Origin: Alphaproteobacteria bacterium | GTDB taxonomy: Bacteria > Pseudomonadota > Alphaproteobacteria > Caulobacterales > Caulobacteraceae | Assembly (NCBI GenBank): GCA_025359785.1 | Contig: JANYET010000013.1 | Span: 101,383 to 165,382, forward strand | Direction: 5' to 3' | Length of the DNA stretch: 64,000 bases | Part shown: positions 29,144-39,600 of the stretch, one piece after another | Layout: the number at the start of each line of letters is the position of its first letter | Position numbering within the stretch: the first letter of the stretch is position 1 | Position numbers and translations under genes: made by a program | Notes under the pieces: generated by a model | The model's database searches: none | Told to the model about the DNA's origin: nothing | What the model saw: only the letters and a program-made list of their open reading frames with translations

Positions 29144-32100
29144 TTAGAAGGTCGTGATCGCGTTGATGAACACGCCGCGGCTGCGGTAGCTCTGGTCGGT
29201 CAGGTCGTCGGAGAAGTCGGTGAAGTTGTAGCCGGCGCCGATCTTGGCGTGCTCGCCCACATGCCGGTAGAGGCCGACCAGGGCGCCGGTACGCATATCG
29301 CGGGCGTCGTTGACCTTCAGGCCGCGGAATTCCAGCAGGCCGTCCCACTCTTTCACGAAGTGCAGGTCGGCGCGCAGCACGCCCAGTTCCGCCTGGCTGG
29401 AGACCCAGGGCCCCGCGATCCGCGAGGCCTTCAGCTCGCCGATCCGCACGCCCAGCTTGGCGCCGATCGAGAGCCAGGGTTTCAGGTCGTAGATGGTGTC
29501 GATGTCCAGCACGTGGCTGCGCTGGGTGTAGTCGAGAATGGCGTTGGAGACGCTGCCCACCTGGCCACTGGAGGGCAGGTTGTAGAAATAGGTGTATTTG
29601 AACAGCGTGTTCCAGCGGTCGTTGTCGACCGGCCGATAGGCGGCGCCCAGGATCACCTCGGTGTAGTCGCCGTCGTAGAAGGCGCCCTGGCTGGAGGTGC
29701 TGCGCGACAGGTTCAGGCTGCCCAGCATCCGCCAGGCCGGATCGGCCTGGTAGCTGAGCGCGCTCTTGAGCAGCAACGTCTGACGCTTGTCGGCCCCGGC
29801 GGTGGAGATGCAGGGCGTGGCGGTCGGCGTCAGGTCGCCGGTCGAGCAGGTCCCGGCCACCGAGCCCAGGCTCGAGCTGCGGTCGTCGCGGTACTCCAGC
29901 GTGCCCGAGGCCTTCAGCCGCGGGTTGCGATAGCCGAGGTTCAGGCTGATCGCGCGGCGCGTCAGGTCGCCGGCCAGCGGGTCGCTGAGGCGGCCCACAT
30001 CCAGGCGCACGCCGCTCGTCCAGTTCTTGGCCGGCGCGAAGTCCACGCCAAAGCCGTTGGTCAGGCTGTGCGGGCCTTCGCCAGAGGCCTCGCGGGTCTC
30101 GGCGAAGACGCCCAGCTGGTCGTTCAGCTTCATCCGCCCGCCAACCGTCAACAGGCCCTGGCGGCCGGCGTAGTTCTGGTCCGGAACCTCGGTCTCGCGG
30201 GCGTAGGACAGATAGAGCGTCGAGCGGTCGTCGGGGCTGTAGTCGGCGCTGATCTTGCCGCCCGCCCCGCCGTCGCCGCCCGAGACCTCGCCGCCGAGCC
30301 GGATCTTGCGGCTGACCTGCCAGCTGGCGCCGACTCCGGCCCGATCATTCTGCGGACGGTTACCGCTGCGCGACAGGGTGTCCTGCACGAAGCCGTAGGC
30401 GCTCCAGTCGCGGTACTGCAGCCCCTCGATCCGCGCCGCGGCGATCCCGGCGGCCGCTGTCGGATCGCTGATCGGAGCCACGGCGCCCGGCGTGCGGCCG
30501 ATGGCGTTGGGCAGCAGACTGCCGGCCGGACCGCCGGCGTCGGCGGTGACGCTCGAGGCGCCCGGCGCGGCGCTATAGATCGGCGAGCGGGCGATATGTT
30601 CGATGGGCGCATCGGCGGCGGCGTCGGCCTGGCCGGCCTTCAGCGGGCGGTAGTCGAGGCGCACGACCGCGTCGGTGCGCTGGCCGTTGCGGATCAGGGT
30701 CGGGCTGGCGGAGGCGATCGCGCCCGCCAGCGCTGGACCGGTCTTGCGGTCATCGACGCGCACCCCGAGCGAGACGCCCCACTGCGGGCTGAGCTTGACG
30801 CGGACAGCGGCCTCGGCGGAGCTCTGGGTCTGGCTGTCGAGATGCCGGTCGTCGACCTTCAGGGCGATCTCGGCGCGGCCGGCCAACGGAACCACGGCGG
30901 CAAAGCCCGCCTGATGCATTGCCTCGCCGTTGGGGGTGATCAGGCCCGGACCGGTGAAGCCGCGGTCGCGCTGCTGCCAATAGGCGGTCAGCCGTCCCCG
31001 GAGCGCTGCCGACAGGTCCGACAGGTCCACCGCGCCGTCCAGGCGGAAGGCCTTGGCGCTGACGTTGGGCGAGGTGTTCTGCGTGAAGTCGAAGCCGCCG
31101 CTGAGTGAGCTGAGCTGCTGGACGCCCACGCCCTTCGACCGCGCCGCCTCGCCGGAGAGCCAGGTGCCGGGCTTGTAGCGCAGCGTCGCGTCCAGGCCGC
31201 TCAGCTTCTGGTCGATGCCGCCGTCGCCCTGATCGTAGTAGCTGCCGCCGACCCTGAGCCAGTCGGTCAGCCAGTGGCTGGCGCGCACGCCGACCGTCGA
31301 GCCGTGCAGCGCCGTCAGACCCGGCACATATTCATAGGTCGCCACCAGATAGACCGGGTTGCCGGAGAGCCCGGTGGCGTCGATCAGCGATCCGGAGTCC
31401 GCCACCACCGGCAACGGCGCGCGCAGCGTAAGGCGGCCCTGCAGATAGTCGACCTGATAGTCCTGGCTGGGCGCCAGCAGCGTGCGCTGCAGGACGATGC
31501 CTGAGTCCTTGTCGCGCACCTCGACCCACAGGCGTTCGGAGCCCTCGGTCAGGTCCTGGCGGTGGAAATAGTAGAGCGACCCGCCGGTGCCCCGGAACTC
31601 TTCGCGGCTCTGCAGTGTGCCGGGCTCGGCGGCGAAGGCGTTCAGCGTCGTGCGCCGCTCGCCGGACACCGTCGTCCCCTGCGACTTCCACAACAGGTCG
31701 CCGCCGTAGAGGCCGCGGCTGTACTGGGTCAGCTCCGTTCCGCTCCACGAGGTCTGGAAATTGCCCCACATGACGAAGGAGGCGTCCCGCTCCAGGCGGA
31801 CGTAGAATTTGCCCTGCGTCGGCGCGTCGGCGACGATCGTCGAGTCGTCGCCATAGACCGGATAGTAGCGGTTCGGATCGATCCGCCTGAGCAGGTAGTT
31901 CGGGTCCTTGCTGGCGAAGTTAGAGAACAGGTCCTTGAAAGGCTGCTCCTGGGTGTCGGCGCTGGCCGTCAGCAGGTATTTCCCGAGAATCTTGCCCTTC
32001 AGATAGAAGGCCGCGCGGCCGTCCACCGAGGTCTGTTTGTCGTAGTGGGTCGTATCGCCGGTGACGATCGGCGCAGGCCCGGTCGTGCGGCCCGCCGCCG

Positions 32101-33622
32101 CGGTCAGGTCCGCCACCGCCACATAGAACCAGTCCTTGTCGGCGATGGAGAGGTTGCGCTGGAACCGCGCCGTGCGGCCATCGGCGCCGGTCACCGCCAC
32201 CTCCACCTGGTGCGGGCCGGACGGCAGGATCTGGCGGGTGACGAAGTGGCCGTACTCATCCACCGGGATCGGCGCGCCGAGCGCGCTCACCGTCTCGCCG
32301 GGCTTCACGCGGTCGCCGCTGATGGTCACCGCGCCGCCCGAGGCCGCGATGTTGTGGACCTTCAGGCTGGATTGGCCATAGCCGCTGCGCGCATCGCGGT
32401 CGGCGCGCTCGGCGTCGGCGTCGTGGTCGGGGATGTCGAACAGGCTGATGGTCTTGACCGCCGTCTCGTCGAAACGGCCCGCGGCGTCATAGACCCGCAG
32501 CACATAGCCCAGGTCCTGCGAGGACTCCGCCGGCGGTGTCCATGTGGCCTCGCCACCCACCGTCACCGGCACGATGGCCACAGGCCGTTCGTTGACCGAC
32601 TGGCCGCGCACGAAGACCCGGATCTCGGCCTTCTTCAGCCACCAGGCGTAGTTCGAATAGGTCCGCCAGGTGATGGCGTGAACGCGTCCCACTGCGGCCG
32701 GCAGGGCCCAGACGTTCAGCGCCGGCGCGACGTTCAGCGGGTCGTATTTGATCTGGATGTCGGCCCGCTCGAGGGCCACGTCGACGCAGCGCTGGCGGTC
32801 GGCCTCAACCTGCCTGGAATCCGCATCGATCGGGTGGCCATCGACGCTGATCGAGAACGGCAGCGCCTGTGTGGGCTTCGGCGCCTCGCAGGCGTCGCGG
32901 GTGATCAGGGTCGCGACCGGCTGGGGCGGCGCCTGCGCCGGCGGCGGCACAACGACCACGTCCTCATAGGCGGCGCGGATCACCGTGCGCCGATTGGCGG
33001 CCATGCCTTCCGGGGTGGCGTTCGAGGCGATGGGCTGGCTCTCGCCCATCCCGCTCGCGGTGAATTGCGCGGCCGGCAGACCAAGGCGTTCGGCCAGGAA
33101 CGCGGCGACCGCGCGAGCCCGGGCTTCGGAAAGCGCCGGATTGTCGGGATAGGTCTTCTTGAGGTTGGCCGAGAGGCGCTGGTTGTCAGTGTGGCCGACG
33201 ATCTCGAAACGCAGGCCGGGCTTGCCGCGCAGCCGCTCGGCGAGCGCGATCAGCATCTCACGCGCCGGGGGCAGCAACTCGGCGCGGCCGGACTCGAAGG
33301 TCGCGCCGTCCAGACGGTCTTCGACCACCGCCGTGCGGGTCTCGGTGGGCGCCGGCGCGGGTGGAGCCGGCGGCGCCATCATCACGGTGATCTGCCGCGT
33401 CACGGCCGACGGGCTGAGGGGCGCGAAATCGCCGCCTTCCCGCTCGGTGCTCGGACCGGTTGGCAGGTCGCGCACCCGGCTGTGATCGATACGCTTGCCG
33501 GTCCCGTCGTCCGACGCTGGCGCCGGCGCCGTGGTCTGGGCCTGCGACGGCGCGGCCAAGATCAGCGCGAGCGCGCTGGTCGCGGCCAACAGTCGGGCGA
33601 GGCGCGAGGGCATCCGGGTCAT
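29144..33622 (-). CDS. OmpA-domain protein with C-terminal outer-membrane beta-barrel
   Basis: A 1492-residue protein with a signal peptide (about 1-29, ending APSQAQ). An OmpA-like peptidoglycan-binding domain follows at about 100-215, starting FESGRAELLPPAREML and containing EIVGHTDNQ and the repeated-Arg end NRRTVIRAAYE. The middle region looks beta-rich and Ig-like, with SGDRVKPGETVSALG and similar segments. The last several hundred residues alternate polar and aromatic residues and end in INAITTF, a terminal Phe typical of barrels folded by the BAM complex. The ATG overlaps the stop of the giant gene upstream (ATGA), so the two proteins are made together. Inference: it anchors or assembles the giant surface protein at the outer membrane. 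OmpA domains normally lie at the C-terminus, so this order is unusual. Confidence 0.75.
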   Translation of the reverse strand: MTRMPSRLARLLAATSALALILAAPSQAQTTAPAPASDDGTGKRIDHSRVRDLPTGPSTEREGGDFAPLSPSAVTRQITVMMAPPAPPAPAPTETRTAVVEDRLDGATFESGRAELLPPAREMLIALAERLRGKPGLRFEIVGHTDNQRLSANLKKTYPDNPALSEARARAVAAFLAERLGLPAAQFTASGMGESQPIASNATPEGMAANRRTVIRAAYEDVVVVPPPAQAPPQPVATLITRDACEAPKPTQALPFSISVDGHPIDADSRQVEADRQRCVDVALERADIQIKYDPLNVAPALNVWALPAAVGRVHAITWRTYSNYAWWLKKAEIRVFVRGQSVNERPVAIVPVTVGGEATWTPPAESSQDLGYVLRVYDAAGRFDETAVKTISLFDIPDHDADAERADRDARSGYGQSSLKVHNIAASGGAVTISGDRVKPGETVSALGAPIPVDEYGHFVTRQILPSGPHQVEVAVTGADGRTARFQRNLSIADKDWFYVAVADLTAAAGRTTGPAPIVTGDTTHYDKQTSVDGRAAFYLKGKILGKYLLTASADTQEQPFKDLFSNFASKDPNYLLRRIDPNRYYPVYGDDSTIVADAPTQGKFYVRLERDASFVMWGNFQTSWSGTELTQYSRGLYGGDLLWKSQGTTVSGERRTTLNAFAAEPGTLQSREEFRGTGGSLYYFHRQDLTEGSERLWVEVRDKDSGIVLQRTLLAPSQDYQVDYLQGRLTLRAPLPVVADSGSLIDATGLSGNPVYLVATYEYVPGLTALHGSTVGVRASHWLTDWLRVGGSYYDQGDGGIDQKLSGLDATLRYKPGTWLSGEAARSKGVGVQQLSSLSGGFDFTQNTSPNVSAKAFRLDGAVDLSDLSAALRGRLTAYWQQRDRGFTGPGLITPNGEAMHQAGFAAVVPLAGRAEIALKVDDRHLDSQTQSSAEAAVRVKLSPQWGVSLGVRVDDRKTGPALAGAIASASPTLIRNGQRTDAVVRLDYRPLKAGQADAAADAPIEHIARSPIYSAAPGASSVTADAGGPAGSLLPNAIGRTPGAVAPISDPTAAAGIAAARIEGLQYRDWSAYGFVQDTLSRSGNRPQNDRAGVGASWQVSRKIRLGGEVSGGDGGAGGKISADYSPDDRSTLYLSYARETEVPDQNYAGRQGLLTVGGRMKLNDQLGVFAETREASGEGPHSLTNGFGVDFAPAKNWTSGVRLDVGRLSDPLAGDLTRRAISLNLGYRNPRLKASGTLEYRDDRSSSLGSVAGTCSTGDLTPTATPCISTAGADKRQTLLLKSALSYQADPAWRMLGSLNLSRSTSSQGAFYDGDYTEVILGAAYRPVDNDRWNTLFKYTYFYNLPSSGQVGSVSNAILDYTQRSHVLDIDTIYDLKPWLSIGAKLGVRIGELKASRIAGPWVSSQAELGVLRADLHFVKEWDGLLEFRGLKVNDARDMRTGALVGLYRHVGEHAKIGAGYNFTDFSDDLTDQSYRSRGVFINAITTF

Positions 33623-36600
33623 GGCCTGGCCGCCTCGATCTCGACGACCAGGGTGTAGCGGCCCTTGGCGGCCTTCCAGGCGTGATCGATCAGCCGACGG
33701 ACCGCCTCGGCCCGACGCCCTGCGAGCGTCGGCCCGTCCTGGCCCTGAGCGTAGGCGATCCGCACCACCGAAGGCCGCTCGGCGAGCCTGGCCGGCAAGG
33801 CGTCGATCTGGGTCTTCCAGGCCGGCAGCAGATCGGTTCCGCCCGCCGTGAAGGCCTCTCCGTTCAGCTCGATGCGGATCACCCGGTGGACGGTCGCGCC
33901 GAAGTTCAGCTTGGTGAGCTTGCCGCGGGTGACGCGGACGTCGCGCGGATTCTCGGTGGTCAGACGGAAGCCACTGGGCAGCGAGCGCTCGTCCAGTTTC
34001 ATCACGAAGTTCGAGCCGCGGTCGGCGTTCGGTAGCACCGGGCAGGGCACGTGGAAGCGCCCGTCCGCGTCGCTGGTGATCAGCAGGCCGTTGGGCGTCG
34101 CCATCCGCACGCCCGGGATGCCGGGCTCGCCATCGTCCTGGTAGCCGTTGGCGTTCTTGTCGTCGAACACCTTGCCGATGATGTCCGGGCAATCGAACGT
34201 CGGGTCGGGCGTGATCCTGACGGTCGCCGCCGCGACGTTGGAGACTGGCGTCCCAGCGACGCCCGCCACGAAGGCGTGGTTCACATAGTCGCCGTCGCCG
34301 ACCCCCGCGCCGACCACCAGCATCAGGGTATAGGTATTCTTCTGTTTGGGCGCGAAGGTCTCGGTGGGCCAGGTCACGAACTGGCCGGTGACGATCGGGA
34401 CCACAGCCTTGCCGTTTTCCGTGGCTGTCCCCTCGCGGAACTTGAAGCCTGGCGGCAGCTGGTCGCGCAGGGTGACGGCCGCCAGCGGCGTCGTCAGGCC
34501 GTTGGTCGCGGTGATCGTGTAGGGCACGAGGCCGCCGCGCGAGACCGTCACCATCGGGGTGGTCTTGGTCACCTGCAGCGCGCCGCCCAGGATCGGGTCC
34601 AGCGGTATGTGGTTGTTGAGGATCGGCGCCGAACCGCCGTTGGTGATCACGAACGTCAGGAAGTACTGGGTCGTGGTCGCCCCGCCGATCACCAGGCCTG
34701 GACAGGTCGCCGGATTGATCTGCGGCGTGACCCCGCCGCCGGGCGCGAAGTCGCTGGCCTGGATCAGCGCCGGATTGACCGCGAGACCCACGTTCAGCGT
34801 GTTGGCGCAGGGCGGCAGGCTGGTGGACGGCGCGGGCATGAAGCCAGCTGGGGCGGTGACCGTCAGGGTGTAGATCCCGCTCGGGAAGTTGTTCTGCAGC
34901 AGGAACTGATAGAGGCCGTCGGCGCCCACGGTCTGGGTGACCGCCGGCAGGCCGCCGACCAGCTGGGTCGCCGGATCGAAGCCCGCGGGCCCGGTGATGT
35001 GGACCATCGCGCCCGGGACCGGCTGGCGGGTCACCGAATTGTAGACCACGCCGGCGGGGTCCAGCGGCAGGTTCTGCTCCACCACCTTGTCGGCCGGGCT
35101 GAGCGTGATGTTCAGGATCTGCCCGCCGGTCGGCGGCACCTGGCCGCGATTGTCGCCGGACGTCGGGATGTTCGGCAGGTTGTTGCCGTCCTTCGAGAAG
35201 GCGATCGAATAGCCCGCGCCGGTCGGCAGGCCGCTCACCTCGTAGCCGACGCAGTGCAGGTTATCGAACTGGTAGAAGCCGGTGGCGTCGGTCGTCGTCG
35301 TGCAGATCGTGGTCCCGTTCTGCTTCAGCACCACGGTCCAGCCGGCCTGGCCGGCTTCCGAGCCATCGGTCGGTCGGACCCGCGTGTGGTTGCGGTCGAG
35401 ATAGACGTAGCCGTTAACGATCGGCGGCTTCAGCTGCGGCACGCCCAGCTCGCCAAAGCGGTAGTCGGTGAAGGCCGCGCCGACCGGCACGACGATACCG
35501 CTGATCGTGTCGCCGTCGCCGACGCCGACCGGCTTACGGGCCGCGGCCGCGCCGGGCTCTCCCGCCAGGATCGTGGTTTTACCGTCAGTGAAGCCGGCGG
35601 GCTGAACTTCGGTCAGGGTGTAGCCCCCCGGGCCGCTGGCCGCGACGTTGAAGGCGAACGCCCCCCCGGCGTCGGTTACCTGAATCAGGGAGACCGCCAC
35701 GCCGTTGGTATCGGTCCCGGTCAGCCGGATCGTGACCCCGGCGATCGGCGCCTCGCCCGCGTCGCGCAGGCCGTTGTTGTTGGCGTCAACATAGACATAG
35801 CCCGCGACGCTGGCGGTGGTCCGCAGTTCGCCGAAGTCATAGTCCTTGAGGTTGTCATTGGGCTTGACCACGACGCCGCTGATCGCGTCGGCGCCGCCCA
35901 CGGAGACCGGCTTGGCGCCGGCGGGCGCGCCCGGCCCACCGCCGGCCACGGTCGTCTTGCCGTCGACAAACCCTGACGGCTGGGTCTCGGTGATCGCATA
36001 GCCGGCCGCGTTGCTGGCCGCGACGCCGGCGAAGGCGTAGGCGCCGTCCGCACCGGTCGTCGTGGTGCGATCCACCGCATTGCCCACGCTGTCGGTTCCG
36101 GTCAGACGCACCGAGACCCCAGCGATCCCCGCCTCGCCCGCGTCCTTCGAGCCGTTGTTATTGCCATCGACGTAGACGAAGCCCGCGACGCTCGCCCCGG
36201 CCGGCAGTTCTCCGAAGTTGTAGCCGGTGAGCACACCGCCGGCGGTCAGCACCACGCCACCGATGGTGTCCGACCCACCCGCGGCCACCGGCTTCACCGC
36301 CGTGCCCGACCCCGGCCCGCCGCCCGCCAGGGTGGTCTTGCCGTCGGAGAAGGCGGCCGGCTGGGTCTCGGTGATGACATAGCCGGACGGGTTCGAGGCC
36401 GGGATGTTGCTGAAGACGTAGCTCCCATCGCCCAGCGTGGTGGTCGACAGGCTGACCGGCGCGCCCGTCGAACTCGTGCCGGTCAGGGTGATGGTGACAC
36501 CCGGCAACCCGGCCTCGCCCGCATCGATCGTCCCGTTGTTGTTGGTGTCCACATAGACGCGGCCCGAGATCGAGCTGGTCACCGGCGGTGGCGCGGGCAG

Positions 36601-39600
36601 GATGATCTCGGCGAAATTGTTGTTGGACGAGATGGTGTTGACGCCAGTCAGGTTGATGCTGGAGATCGCCGAGGGCGTCACCGCCACCAGGGTCGCCAGG
36701 CCCCCGGTGCTGCCCGCCGTGGTGATGCCGTTGCTGGTGCCGCCCGGCTGGCCCGGCTCGGTCACCGTGTAGGTCCCGGCGGCCAGGCCGGTGAACACAT
36801 AGCGGCCGTCGGCGGTGCTGTTGGTCGCCGCATTCACCGGCAGGCCGTTGAAGTCCGTGCCGGTCAGCACCAGCGGAACCCCGCCGAGGCCGGTGTCGGC
36901 GCCGTTAAACACCCCGTCATTGTTGGCGTCGCCGAACACCCGCCCGGAAATCTGCCGGCCCGCCGGGACCTCGGCGAAGTCGTTGGAGATCGACGCCGTG
37001 CCCGGCGGCAGGATCAGGCCGGCGATCTGGCTGGGGACCACGTTCTGCGCCGTGGCGGTCCCGGCCGCGCCACCATTGCCGACCGTGCCGGCCAGGGTCT
37101 TGCCGTTCGCCGTGCCAGCGGGCTGGGTCGGCTCGCGGACCGTGTAGGTTCCAGGCGCGAGGCCCGAGAACAGATAGGCCCCGCTGCCGTCGGTCACCGT
37201 CGAGGCGACCAGCGTCGCCCCGTTGAACAGCTGGACCGTGACGCCGGCGATCGCCGTGTCGGCGGCGTTGCGGACCCCGTTGTCATCCTGGTCCAGGAAC
37301 ACCGCGCCGGCGATGCTGGAGGGCGCGATCTCGGCGAAATTGTTGTTGGCCGACGAGGCTACGGCGCCGCCTGCCCGCAGCAGGATGACGTTGCCGATCA
37401 CGCTGGGCGTCGTGGCGACCGCCGTCGCGATCCCCGACGTCCCGCCGCCGCCGCCGGTGACGCTGCCCGCCGTGGTGACCCCGTTGGTCGTGCCGGCCGG
37501 CTGGGTCGGCTCGCTCACCGTGTAACTGCCGGGGTTCAGGCCCGTGAAGGCATAGTTGCCCAGCGCATCGGTGGTGGTGTTGCGGTTGATCGGCGTGTCG
37601 TCGCCGCCGCCCGCCACGCCGTCCGCGCCGTAGTCCGTGCCGGTGAGGGTCAGGGTGACGCCGGCGATCGGCGCATCGACGCCGAGTTCGAACGTGCCGT
37701 TCGGGGTGACGTTGTTGTCCTTGAAGACCTTGCCGGAGATGAAGCCCAGCGGGCTGATCGTCAGGTCGGCGTTGGTCGGCTGGACGTTATTGCCCTGGTT
37801 GGTCTGCAGGCCGCCGACCGGGATGGTGTTGGTGTAGACCCCGTTGGTCACGCCGGTGACGTTGACGACGATAGTGCAGCCGCCGGCCGGGATGGCCGCG
37901 CCGCTGGCGTATTTTACCGTCCCGCCGCCCGCCGTGGCGGTGACGCTGCCGAGCGCGCAGGTGCCGGCAAGCCCGTTGGGGGTCGCCACCACGATGTTGG
38001 CCGGCGAGGTTGGCAGGGTGTCGATCAGGTCAGCGGTGAGCGTCGCCGGCGTCGCGTTGGGGTTGCCGAGCACGATGGTCAGGGCCGAGGTCCCGCCCGA
38101 AGGAATCGAGGTCGGGCTGAACTGCTTGGAGATGCTCGGAGGATCGATGATCTTCAGGGTGTCGGAGGTCGGGGTCTCGTTGGTCACGCCCTGCGCCGTC
38201 GCCAGCGCGCCCGCCGGGATGGTGTTGAGGTAGGTCCCGGCGACGTTGCTCACCACGTCGACCTTGACGTTGCAGGCGCCACTGGCCGGGATCGTGCCGC
38301 CGGTCAGCCTCACCGAGGTCGCCGAGACCGCCGCGGTGACCACGCCCCCGATGCAGGTCGTCGAGCTGTTGGGCGTCAGCGCCACCGTCACATTGGCCGG
38401 CAGGTTGTCGATCAGCGCCGCGGCGGTCAGCGGCACGGTGTTGGGATTGGTCAAGGTGATGGTGAGCGTCGAGGCGACGCCCAGGCCCACGGCGTTAGGG
38501 CTGAAGGCCTTGCCGACGGCGACCGGGCTGCGGACTTCCAGCGGCGCGGGCGCGGGTTCCGGGTTGCTGACCGGCGCGCCGCCCAGGATCGCGGTGACCT
38601 GGCCCACGGCGATGGTGTTGTTGTAGGTCCCGGCGGCGGCGGCCGTGACGTCGATCTCCGCGATACAGATGGCCGAGACGCCACCCACGGCCCCCGGCAG
38701 CGAGCCGCCGGTCACGCTCACCTGGCTGGGGGTCGGCGCGGAGACCGTGGCCCCGGTGCAGGTGGTGGTCGGGTTGGCGCCAGCCGGAACGACCAGGCCC
38801 GCGGGCAGGTTGTCGGTGGCCGAGACGGCGGTCAGCGCCTGGGCGCTCGGGTTGATCAGGGTAATCTGCAGCCGCGAGCGGTCGCCGGGCCGGATCACCG
38901 CCGGGGTGAACCGCTTGGTGACGCCGACATTGGCGCTGGCCGAGAGGCTGGTGGTCGTGGCCAGCGTGTTGCTGATCCCCTGCGCGTTGGTCACCGCGCC
39001 CACCGGGATCTTGTTCTGAACCGTGCCGGTGGTGATCAGGGTGACATTGAGCGTGACCGTGCAGCTCGCGCCATGCGCCAGGCTGGCGCCCGTCAGAGTG
39101 ATGCTGGTCCCGCTGGGCGAGGCCGTGACGATCCCGCCTGGGCAGGTGGTCGCCGCCTGCGGCGTGGTCCCGTTGATCATGCCGGTCTGAGCGCCGCCGA
39201 CCGTGCCGTCGAGGGTGTAGTAGTCGGTCAGGTTCAGCCCGGAGAGATCGACCGTCCCGCCGTTGGTCAGAGTTAGCGTCAGCACCGAAACCTGGCCCGG
39301 CGAGGTCAGGCTGTTGGGGCTGGCGTTGTTGGTCACCGAGACGCCGCCGGCCGTCGAGTTGGTCAGGGTCGCGGTCACCGGCGCCACGTTGCGCACGCCG
39401 CCCGCCGCGCTGACGTTGCCGATCGGGATGGTATTGATCCAGTTGCCGGCGCCCGTGGCCACGACGTTGAACTGCAAGGTGCACTGACCACTGGCGGGGA
39501 TCACCGCGCCGGACAGGCTGGCGCTCGACGCGCCAGCGACAGCGCTCACCACCGGCGCGCCGCCACAGGTGGTCTGACCGGCGGGCGTGGGCGCCACGAC

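Noticed and set aside
31562..33658. Plus-strand open frame of 698 codons opposite the OmpA-barrel gene
   Set aside because: It is an antisense shadow typical of high-GC coding DNA, with Arg/Gly-rich low-complexity translation and no domain.
33623..34192. Open frame upstream of the OmpA-barrel protein, in phase with it
   Set aside because: It overlaps the conserved C-terminal part of the giant protein in another frame and has no signal peptide. The signal peptide starts at the ATG at 33622.
34051..35976. Plus-strand open frame of 641 codons opposite the giant gene
   Set aside because: It mirrors the repetitive sense gene in antisense; its apparent repeats arise from the SdrD-B-like repeats on the minus strand.
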